64,000 bases of DNA. Origin: Bugula neritina. Taxonomy: Eukaryota; Bryozoa; Gymnolaemata; Cheilostomatida; Bugulidae. Each line of letters starts with the position of its first letter. The stretch's first letter is position 1. Below the pieces are notes generated by a model. The model saw only the letters and a list, made by a program, of their open reading frames with translations, searched no databases and was not told the origin of the DNA. The stretch covers positions 352,501 through 416,500 of the forward strand of contig OZ037766.1 in assembly GCA_964035545.1 (NCBI GenBank), written 5' to 3'. Made by a program: the position numbers and the translations under genes. This document shows, piece after piece, positions 55,800-64,000 of the stretch.

Positions 55800-58700
55800 A
55801 ACCTCTAGGGAAGAAGAAACGCAGGTCACCCAGACGGGTACCGCGTACTGGCAACCAACAGTGGCAACAGCCACGACGGACCAGCAAGGGGCTTCGCCCC
55901 GCGGCTGCCTTTTCTATGCCCCTTCACAACAGATTCACAGGGCTGCAAGTCCAAGAATCTGGATGGGAGCACACAAAGGTAGCTGAGGATCTAGCCTCGG
56001 CACCCCCGAGGCCTACCCATCACCGCCCCAAGAGACCTCCTTCGCGACCCAAAGCGAGGGAGGTACTCCCTGCGAGAGTAAGGCCTGAAGGGAGAGTTCA
56101 GGTGCAGCCCCATGGGAACAGCTATTTCTTGCCCGGTAAACTGGAAGGCAAAGCTGTTACTTTTCTCATTGATTCGGGCTGTACCACAAACCTCTTAAGC
56201 CGCCAACTCTTCGACACCCTCAGTGCTAGGGTCAGGGGCGAGATGGAAGCATACGAAGGGGAATACGGCACCCTAGCTGACGGGTCGTGCCTTCCCTTCT
56301 ATGGTATAATTGAGCTGACGGGACGAGTCCGCGATCAAACGATCCAAGAGACGTTCATCGTCAGTCAGCTCAAGGAGGATGCTATCCTCGGGATGCCGTT
56401 CCTTAAACGGCACGGATGTCACATAGATTTTAGCAGATCTGCAATGATGATGTCCGGGCGGGAACTCGCCTGCGTCGACAAGTTCGGCTGCCCTTTAGTG
56501 GGAGGTGTGCAAGTGGTACGCAACCGTACCATACCAGGCCGCTCCCGGGCTACCATTCACTGCAGGGTGAATAGTAGCCGGATCTCTGGACTCGGGGTGG
56601 TTGAAGGCGCGCACGAAAAGATCCAACTTGCCAGCAGTCTGAACCAGCTGACTGAGCAAGGGGAGATCTTAGTGCAGTGCGTCAACCCCTTTACCGAGCC
56701 TATCAAGCTCCCGGCTGGGTCGATGCTGGGCCGTTTTCACTCTGTTCAAGAGGGAGACGTAGGCCCGTCGCTGGGTGATGCGACAGAGGCACTCCCTCGA
56801 CACCCTATTCAGGGACGAGGGGCAGTCCCAACACATCTCCGGGAGTTATACGAGACGGCCAGTAACGGCTGCGCGAGTAACAGAGAGCGCCAGGCTATGG
56901 CCAAGTTACTACGCGACTACGGTGATGTGTTCAGCAGCGGAGAGCATGACGTGGGACTGACTGGAATTGTCAGACACGAAATACCGGAGAAAGAGAAGGA
57001 GGTTAGCCGACAAGTACGGGATCTTCTGGACCGGGGACTGATAGAGCCCGCCCATAGTGCGTGGAGCTCGCCAGTCGTACTGGTCCGGAAGAAAGACGGC
57101 AGTTGGCGGTTCTGTGTGGACTACCGCAAACTCAATAGCGTAACCATACAGGACGCCTACCCTCTACCTCGTATTGACGAGTCATTGGACGCCCTAGCCG
57201 GCAGCAAGTACTTCAGTACGTTAGACTTGCTAAGCGGCTATTGGCAGGTTCCTCTGAGTCCCGACGCCCAAGAGAAAGCGGCGTTTATCACACGGGACGG
57301 TTTGTGGAAGTGGAAGGTGCTGCCCTTCGGGTTAACCTCCGCCCCAGCCACCTTCCAGAGGCTGATGGAACAAGTCCTTAGCGGACTCCATTGGAAGACA
57401 CTGCTGGTCTACCTCGATGATGTCATCGTAATCTCTCCAGACTTCGAGACACATGTCAGTCGTCTGCAGGAGGTTTTCGAGAGACTCCGAGGTGCCGGTC
57501 TTAAGCTCAAACCTTCCAAGTGCGCTCTGTTGCAGCCGTAGGTCAAGTACCTGGGGCACGTTGTCGGTCGAAACGGCGTGGCAACGGATCCCGAAAAGGT
57601 ACGGGCAGTAGAAGACTGGGTCACCCCCCAAGACTTGACCGGACTCCGGGCTTTCTTGGGGCTGGTAGGGTATTACAGGCAATACATACCAGACTTTGCG
57701 GGCATAGCCCAGCCGTTAAACCGGCTTACCGCAAAGGGAGTGACGTGGCAGTGGACTCTAGTCGAACAAGAAGCGTTCGACCGCCTCAAGGGCTGCCTCC
57801 TAACGGCGCCCATCTTGGCCTACCCAGACCCCACTCTGGAGTACATCCTAGACACGGACGCCAGTGACCAGAATGTTGGCGCTGTGCTGTCGCAAGTGCA
57901 GGAAGGCCGAGAGGTAGTAGTAGCCTACTACAGCAAGTCTCTCTCTCCCGCTGAACGAAATTACTGCACTACCCGCAAGGAGCTGCTGGCAGTAATCAAG
58001 TCAGTGAAGCACTTCAGACCATACCTATATGGCAGGAAGTTCCGGCTGCGTACGGATCATGCCTCGCTGATCTGGTTGTGCAGGAGAGCAGAGCCCTCTA
58101 GTCAGGTCGCCCGGTGGCTCGAAATCCTAGCTGAATTCTCGTACCGGATCGAACACCGGCCGGGCAAGAGACACAGCAATGCGGATGGGTTGAGTCGCCG
58201 ACCTGAGGGAGGTTGCAAACAGTGTCTCAACATCGAGAGGAGGGATGGAGGTCCCCCACGATGCGAGTTGGAGACGCTGGCTCATCACGGAGCACCGTTT
58301 GACTGGGATCAAGGTCAACTCAGGCAAAGAGTTGATGAGTCCCCGGAGGATGTACAAAACCTCCGCGCCAACCCTGTACTGGCCGGTAATGTTCGAGAGC
58401 TGAAGAAGCTCCAAGAAGAGCTGCCTGGAGTCGTGGCAGACATCTACCGGGCCAAAAGGGAAGGGCGACGACCCAGCGAGGAACGCATAAGACAGGGATG
58501 CGCCGAGTTCCGGCTATACTGTCAGCGTTGGGACTCGCTGCGGATCGGGCAGGATGGATTGCTAACCATCTCTCTAGCTGCCAGCGGCAGACACCCGGAA
58601 AGGAAGAGGGTAGTCTGCCCCACAGCCATCCGCCGTGAGTTGATTTGGGATACTCACAAGCGGGCCCACGCAGGGGTCAAGCGAGTGATGTCCAAATTAC

Positions 58701-59911
58701 GACTCCGGTGGTATTGGCCACAGATGGAGCGTGACGTCCGGCTCAGAGTCAAACAGTGTGAGATCTGCCAGGCCAGTAAGCATAGCCGTCCCCCTGGTGA
58801 AGCAGGACGGCGGAGGCTATATGCTGGCAGGCCCTGGCAAGTAGTCGCTGTAGACCTGGTCGGACCCATGCCCCTGACCCCCAGAGGCAATAATTGGATC
58901 CTAGTACTAACCGACCACTTTACTAGGTGGGCGGATGCTCTGGCTATCCCAGATGCATCAGCCCCAACGGTGGCCAGGGCACTAGACCAACATGTATTCT
59001 GTTATTTTGGGCTCCCCGAACAGATACACTCTGATCAAGGCGCTCAATTCCAGTCTCAACTGATGAGCGACCTTTGCCACCTCTGGGGAGTAAATCAGAG
59101 CAGGACCACCCCCTACCACCCTCAAGGTAACGGGGTGGTGGAGCGCAACAACCGGATGCTAGGTGATGCACTCCGGAGTCTCCTCCTTGGACGAGGTCAA
59201 GAGGAATGGGATACGGTGTTGCCGCAAGTCATGCGTGCATACCGTAGCACCCCACACACCAGTACTGGTGAGACCCCAAACCTCTTGATGCTCGGGAGGG
59301 AGACTCGTGTCCCTGACCATCTCACCTATCACGTTCCAGAGCAGGATAACTCAGTCCATGAGTATGCCAGTGAACTAGTGGAACGGATGAAGGCCGCACA
59401 CGAGATACTGCGTCAACAGCAGTGGAAGGTGCGGCACGAAGATTCCGATGAACCACCCCTCTATCAAAGAAAAGATAAGGTGTGGATGGTCAATTACCGT
59501 AGGCGCCGCGGACAGGCTGATAAGCTGAAGCCTAAGTTCGTAGGCCCCTACGTGGTCGTCGAGGCTATGCCCAATCATACGTACAAGATTGAGCGCTCAG
59601 GACAGGTGTCTATCCAGAATGAGTCTCGCTTGAAACCGTATTGGGCTAGCCCCGGCGGAGTGGGAGAAGCCTCCCCGTTGTTAGAGCCCAGGAGGCAGAC
59701 AACAACGCGCGGGCGACGGCGGCATGGACCTGAATACGAAGTGGTCATACCGCGGGAAGAAAACTTGGTGAGAGAGGAGCGGCAGCTTTTGTCAACAGAA
59801 GCGTGTCCGCCACCGCCGAGTCTAATTCCATCACTTCCAGAAACCGAGCCGGTTCCGGAAGTGCAAACCCCCACGGAGGGAGGGCTCCATCCGGAGAACA
59901 AGAAGAGGTGA
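55688..59911 (+). pseudogene. pol: Pol of element 3: protease, RT, RNase H and complete integrase, with one nonsense codon
   Basis: One frame runs 55688-57541, meets TAG at 57539-57541 (a GAG Glu codon in element 1), and continues in the same frame to 59911. Domains: protease IDSGCTTNL, RT with YLDD at 57410-57421, RNase H DTDASDQN, integrase zinc domain (HKRAH...CEIC) and core with Asp 58853, Asp 59033 and Glu 59141, a D,D35E spacing. About 17 codons just before RT (kept in elements 1 and 2) are deleted without changing frame, near 56986. A frameshift near 59880 separates the C-terminal tail. The single stop may be read through or may be a private mutation. Confidence 0.9.
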
Positions 59912-60267
59912 CCGGGGACGGTGAAGTAGAGACGCCATTAGAGGCCCCTACTAACGAACCGGCAAGCGTGTCACCCCCCCTAGAAAGGGGACAGCGTACG
60001 AGGCAACCCCCCGCATACTTGAAAGACTTCGTATGTGACTGCGTTAAAAGCGGCACACATGAAAGTCTAGGGGAAAACCGTACGAGAAAAGAATCGAGCA
60101 AATGTGGGAGTTGTCAACACCACGGAAATATCAACTTTTGTATCGGCGGAAATAGAAACAAAATTCATCCGCCGGGTGCACAAAGTCTTAATCACGCACC
60201 CCAACCACGTTGCTCGATCTTTTCATACGCTGATGCAGTCAAGAGTAGACGTGTTTCTAAGCAGTAG
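59803..60267 (+). CDS. C-terminal tail of Pol in element 3 (frame-shifted)
   Basis: Carries PPLERGQRTRQPPAYLKDF, a chromo-like or linker end typical of gypsy Pol C termini, then KCGSCQHHGNINFC and PRCSIFSYADAVKSRR. Element 2 keeps the same order in line with integrase, so in element 3 this frame is the displaced end of Pol and not an independent gene. The Cys/His cluster and the SYADAV motif are of unknown function. Confidence 0.65.
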   Translation: MSATAESNSITSRNRAGSGSANPHGGRAPSGEQEEVTGDGEVETPLEAPTNEPASVSPPLERGQRTRQPPAYLKDFVCDCVKSGTHESLGENRTRKESSKCGSCQHHGNINFCIGGNRNKIHPPGAQSLNHAPQPRCSIFSYADAVKSRRVSKQ

Positions 60268-60570
60268 TTCAAACCATTTCACATATTCAGTATGTCTTAC
60301 GACAACAGATCGTGGGGTGAGTTAACTATATCTTAATACGAAACTAGATTGCATCGCTCAGCTCTGACTCACTGAGTCAATCGAGCTGGAGATAGGTTAG
60401 TGAAATACCGTAGTAAGAACTCAGTTTGACTTAGAGATTTTTATAATCTCATTGCAATACGGTTCTATCTGACTATTCACTATCATTAATCTCTACGAGG
60501 TAACTGAATTAGGAGTTGCCAAGCTGTTCAAGCTGACAACACAGCAGTGTACTGTACTAACACTGTTGAA
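60268..60570 (+). other. Spacer between pol and ORF3 in element 3
   Basis: About 300 bases without an open frame or obvious repeat. It is missing from element 1, where the deletion runs from integrase to the ORF3 acceptor. It would be intronic in the spliced ORF3 mRNA. Confidence 0.5.
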
Positions 60571-60580
60571 ACTTTTTCAG
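60571..60580 (+). promoter_or_regulatory. Proposed 3' splice site of the ORF3 mRNA
   Basis: ACTTTTTCAG|ATTACACTCG: a pyrimidine tract plus AG, identical in element 1 at about 22292-22301. The exon starts in phase 1, complementary to the gag donor. In element 2 the corresponding site is AACATTTCCAG at 48691-48701 (minus), again phase 1. Confidence 0.55.
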
Positions 60581-61368
60581 ATTACACTCGACCCGCTACA
60601 ACCAGGGTACGGGATAGAACACTTCCCGCTCCGTATCCGGAGGACTATGCTAGTGGTGACCGGCCTGAGCCACTACGCCGCCGTTGGCGGTGGGTGTCTC
60701 CACAAACCGAAGAAGAAATAGAAACAGCCTGGGGGTCCAGAGGACGGACGAGATGCCAGATCTGTGGTGAAGATTGCGCCTCTCACCGCTCCCTTAAACT
60801 ACACGTCAATGCTCATCTCCTACTGACCTTCTGCCCCTGCGGGTACAATGATGTGTATCCCTACCCCGTCACCAGACACAGAGCGGCGGGCTGTTTCCCT
60901 GGAGAAAACTATGTGGTCGACGCTAAGCTATACCCGGAGTTCCTCACGTATATACGACCTCTGGTAAAGAAGGCCATGCTATTAGCCGTTCTATCCTCGG
61001 GGTTCCAACGTGTGTTAGACAACGCCCGCCAACAATCCCCGTTGGTGTCTGACCGCCCTCAAATTACATACACCCCCGAGGAAACTACATATCCAGAAGA
61101 AGGAGAGATCTCCCCTACCCCGGCGAAGAGACGGACCAGGTCCCCCAGTCCACCCTTACGCCGCAGACGGACACCGTCCCCAGACCCAGTACGACTAGCT
61201 ACAGTAGAAGAACGCCTCCTACGATTACAAGAAGAGTTCACCCAGCTGGCGCCAGATCTACTTAACACTACCACAGGACTCTTCCAGCTGAAGGGATCCG
61301 TATGCCGTATGAAACGGAAACTGCGTACATGCCAAGCCAAGCACCGGCGTGCCCAACAAGGACTCTAG
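60581..61368 (+). CDS. ORF3 of element 3: zinc-finger/RS-rich/coiled-coil accessory protein
   Basis: The intact open frame reaches upstream to 60547 and lacks an ATG for most of its length. If spliced from gag codon 14 plus one base, the product is about 276 residues starting METENAEIQPPAIED. Domains: basic RRRWRW region, C2H2-like finger CQIC...LHVNAH (first Cys at 60754), second cluster FCPCGYND...RHRAAGC, a helical YPEFLTYIRPLVKKAMLLAV segment, RTRSPSPPLRRRRTPSPDP (RS/SP-rich, nuclear-signal-like), a coiled-coil VEERLLRLQEEF and a basic KRKLRTCQAKHRRAQQ end. It has no signal peptide or membrane span, so it is not Env. Likely nucleic-acid binding and nuclear, by inference. I recognise no family. 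Confidence 0.75.
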
Positions 61369-61648
61369 TATGCTACCCAGAATACTCCACATTTGGTGAG
61401 GAACCAAAATCGTGCAAATGCTTAACTGCTAGACAGGTTATTCCTTGTCTAATACCACAGCTAGCTAGTATTCCTCGTCTATCTACAGCTGGCCAATTGT
61501 ATGCAACGGATCGTTATAACGACTCTGTCTATTATTATGTCTCTTCCTGTATATTATGTATTATTTTTGTCCACTGATGTATGCAATTACTATTGAATGT
61601 TTTTTTTATATATATATCAGAAAGATGGCTTTCTGCTGGTGGGGGCGG

Positions 61649-61952
61649 TGTGGTGGTTCGTGGAACTACCAGCAGCACAACATGCAGGGTCGCGTAATTG
61701 ACCCGGAACAATGGATAGCCAATTAGCGTAGTTGATAGTTAGCAGCAATTGTAGTTCCCGCTGCTAACTCAGTCGAAGCTAGAGTGTGAAATAGATTAGA
61801 TGTGTAACTTGTTAGAAATAATGTATCGTGTTTTTATGATGTATAGTTGTGTATAAAATATACTCGTTCACTCGACTTAGCCTGGTGCAGTTCTATACTA
61901 GATAAATAGACTCTCTGGATAGCATATCAACCCTAATCTGAAAATTATAACA
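61649..61952 (+). repeat. 3' LTR of element 3
   Basis: 304 bp, one-base difference from 54511-54814, preceded by the polypurine tract and followed by GTAT. Confidence 0.93.
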
Positions 61953-61956
61953 GTAT

Positions 61957-61971
61957 TACGTCCTCACTACA
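61957..61971 (-). repeat. Severed end of the 5' LTR of element 2
   Basis: TACGTCCTCACTACA continues the LTR broken at 54510 and is identical to the end of 46977-47249. The ATAA duplication of element 2 follows. Confidence 0.9.
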
Positions 61972-63280
61972 ATAAGATGATAATACTAATACTATTAGCA
62001 ATACTATTACTATTAGTATTAGTACTACGTCTACTACTAGTACTACTATGAGTATGTCTATTACTATTACTATTAGTATTAGTATTACTATTAGTACTAC
62101 TACTAGTATTACTATTACTATTAGTATTAGTATTAGTATTAGTATTAGTATTAGTATTAGTAATACTTATACTTTGACTTAAACTTTGAAATTAAACAAT
62201 ATGAATATGAGTATAATGGAAAATACAGACCAGTGCAACTTTTGCCATTTCTACTCTTTGAATCGCAAGCAAACTCAATAAATAGATAATAAATGTGAAA
62301 TCACAGAAATGGTCAGCCTGCACGTTGGAGCTCCTAGGTGCTACGTCGATACTACTAGTACAAGGGGAAGTGAAACTACACGGGATATAACCACTGAACT
62401 GAAACTATAACCTAGTTATAGTTCAATGGATATGACCACTGAGCTGGAATAGATAATTATAATAATAATTATAATTATAATAATAATTATTGAGTTCATT
62501 GGATATAACATTATAACTAGTAGTTTATTGTCAGCCTTTAACTTTTGTTGCCAGCTAGTAATGTAACTCCATGTTGCTAGCAGACAACTCCTATGCATAA
62601 CTATTGCCAGCTGAAAGTGCAAGTAAGTCCAAGACAGTTGAAATAAGTATATTAGCAGAGTTAATGTAAGAATGGGTCGGTTTGTAAAACTCTAGCGTCT
62701 AAATTCTATTGAAGTCTCACAATGGATACAGTGGTATCGGAAATATGAGTTTATTTTATTTAATAATGTAAATAAAACAATATTTTCAATCATAATCTTT
62801 ATTGAAAATATATGAATTTAGAACACAGTAACACGTAAATCCAACACAAATAGAAATTATAGCTGTGATCACAGAACGCTGACACAAGAAATAGCTGAAT
62901 TCTGACAGAGAAAAAGTAAAGTTACAGAAATTTATCTACTAGTCAAGAGTGGTACACAGAAAGGATCACCTTCAACACAAAGTATCTCTTTGCCATGAAA
63001 AGTTAAAGCAATTTCTATCGGCAATATAAAAACTAAGCGAGTAAACTTGAGTATACACATAGTAAAAATTAAAATCAGAATAAACGAATATGCTGATGAA
63101 AAGTATAAAAGTTCAACAAAAACAACAGAAAGTAACTTACAGGAACCAACTAATGGATTTGTCAAACACCAATACAGATTATCAGTCAATAAAATCAAAT
63201 AGTAAAACTCAGAGCTTCAGAAAGAAGGAAGAGCTGAGAGAAAGTATAAACAGAAGTCAGTGTCTTGAAGTTAATAAGGA
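61972..63280. other. Spacer between element 2 and SDR copy D
   Basis: ATTAGT-type tract (61975-62170), the shared spacer block near 62298 and an (ATA/ATT)n run at about 62455-62490. The match to the spacers of units A and B resumes from about 62540. No gene recognised. Confidence 0.55.
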
Positions 63281-63281
63281 G

Positions 63282-63938
63282 TTACTCCCACTTGACAATC
63301 TGTCTCTTGGACACATGTTGACCTCTGATCTCTGTGTTTGGAGGTAAGACAGCGAGATAGTAGGGTGTGTCAGCACCTACAGTATAACACAGAATATGAG
63401 CTGTAAGACAGCGAGGTAGTAAGGTGTGTCAGCACCTACAGTATAACACAGAATATGAGCTGTAAGACAGCGAGGTAGTAAGGTGTGTCAGCACCTACAG
63501 TATAACACAGAATATGAGTTGTATTTTGGAGTTGTCATATTACTAGTATATATAGTTTACACTACACTGTCTCTCACTATATACTACATACCTTCATCTA
63601 TAGTCAGATGTCCCTTGTGACTGCTCATACTAGTGCTTACATACCCTGGGCAGACCTGAAAATATATACAAACTCATAATGGAAACACAACTCCTGTTAT
63701 CATCAAACTCAAAATATCAATTATAATCAATACATATGGAAATTCATTAGCACAAAATTTCCAACTGTTCACCACAATGTATCATATACTCACAGCATTC
63801 ACGACAATGTCCCTCTCGGACACAGAGTTAAACTCCTGCTGATAGGCTCTGGCTAGGAGAGTATCTCCCAGTTTAGAGACGGAATAGGCAGCGTCATCAG
63901 GCCAACCTTTCTCAGCAAAATCTCCAGCCTTCACGGCT
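63282..63938 (-). CDS. SDR copy D: carbonyl-reductase-like, only the last three exons in the window
   Basis: Exons 63938-63794 (with GDFAEKGWPDDAAYSVSKLG), 63655-63592 (CPGYV) and 63376-63282 (ending KWE, stop 63282-63284). Catalytic YSVSK is intact. Phases and lengths equal the other copies. The remaining exons lie beyond 64000. Three 59-bp last-exon units are present (63344, 63403, 63462). Confidence 0.82.
63344..63520. repeat. 59-bp last-exon repeat, three units, SDR copy D
   Basis: Same unit as in copy A; the first unit has one change (GAGATAG) that is synonymous in the exon. Confidence 0.93.
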
Positions 63939-64000
63939 CTGCAACACATGAGAGAGAATATTGTGTAATAGAATGAAACTCTGATATTCAGAATGATTGG

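Larger units (their letters stand above)
54511..61952 (+). mobile_element. Ty3/gypsy-type element 3, nearly full length, nested in the 5' LTR of element 2
   Basis: LTR 54511-54814, primer-binding site from 54815, gag, pol, ORF3, polypurine tract 61638-61648, LTR 61649-61952. The target duplication is GTAT (54507-54510 and 61953-61956). The two 304-bp LTRs differ, as far as I can read, by one base (GTTAAAT versus GTGAAAT), so it is very young. It is the most complete copy here. Defects: a nonsense codon in pol, a 51-base in-frame deletion before RT and a frameshift near the pol end. Confidence 0.95.
46977..61971 (-). mobile_element. Ty3/gypsy-type element 2 (minus strand), host of nested element 3
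   Basis: Its 3' LTR is 46977-47249. Its 5' LTR is 54252-54510 plus 61957-61971, split by element 3. The target duplication ATAA lies at 46973-46976 and 61972-61975, and the paralogous spacer near 40395 has the empty site with one ATAA. The polypurine tract is next to 47250 and the primer-binding site GTGGTGGCAGCGGTGG at 54235-54251. LTR sequence differs from that of elements 1 and 3 although the internal region is clearly related, so it is a separate family. Coding regions carry several stops and frameshifts, yet the two LTRs are almost identical. Confidence 0.92.
25560..64000. repeat. Tandem segmental duplication carrying four SDR gene copies
   Basis: The same order recurs: SDR last exon, the other exons, an upstream spacer with (TTACTATTAG)-like repeats, then a block starting TGAAATCACAGAAATG and a block with AACACGTA...AGAACGCTGACA. 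The last block is seen at 36068, 41340 and 62828. Units B and C start about 5.3 kb apart. Units A and C are longer because of a LINE (31.5-34.7 kb) and gypsy elements 2 and 3 (47.0-62.0 kb). The fourth unit runs off the window. Confidence 0.88.

Noticed and set aside
60547-61368. ORF3 as an envelope gene
   Set aside because: No signal peptide, transmembrane segment, furin-like site or glycosylation-rich ectodomain; instead zinc-binding and Arg/Ser-rich features.

Overview
The window reads as nuclear DNA of an invertebrate animal. It is AT-rich between genes, its genes are split by short GT-AG introns, and it is crowded with minisatellites and transposable elements. Host genes look metazoan: a CEP192-like centrosomal protein end, carbonyl-reductase-like SDR genes and a small secreted Gly/Tyr peptide. 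I cannot name the phylum from sequence alone. All exon models are my own reading of splice sites and reading frame.

Layout. 1-1.9 kb: last exons of a CEP192-like gene (+). 1.9-7.2 kb: minisatellites, a long (TA)n tract and a tRNA-like sequence. 7.2-9.5 kb: gene for a 66-residue secreted peptide (+), with a large minisatellite in its last intron; its 3' flank is duplicated at 23.7-24.4 kb. 12.3-16.4 kb: a minus-strand gene of at least four exons that looks like a PA-clan (chymotrypsin-fold) peptidase with Cys at the nucleophile position; a solo LTR sits in one intron. 17.8-23.7 kb: Ty3/gypsy element 1 (+), whose integrase is cut by a deletion and fused in frame to a downstream ORF. 25.5-64 kb: a tandem segmental duplication carrying four copies (A-D) of a minus-strand SDR gene. 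A dead LINE lies beyond copy A (31.5-34.7 kb). Gypsy element 2 (-) lies beyond copy C, and element 3 (+) is nested inside an LTR of element 2.

Main discovery candidate. All three gypsy elements carry a third ORF after pol, where some relatives carry env. It has no visible signal peptide or membrane segment. It encodes two Cys/His zinc-finger-like modules, an Arg/Ser/Pro-rich stretch, a predicted coiled coil and (in elements 1 and 3) a basic tail. It has no early ATG in elements 1 and 3. Each element has a phase-1 splice donor 10-14 codons into gag and a phase-1 acceptor at the start of ORF3, so a spliced mRNA would join the gag start to ORF3 in frame. The arrangement is kept in element 2, which is otherwise quite diverged.

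Other notable signals: minisatellites whose units contain splice-site consensus sequences, including one that multiplies the 3' splice site and start of the last exon of the SDR genes (11, 2, 1 and 3 units in copies A-D); loss of the catalytic Lys in SDR copy C; and a shared NTAT target site in four LTR insertions.
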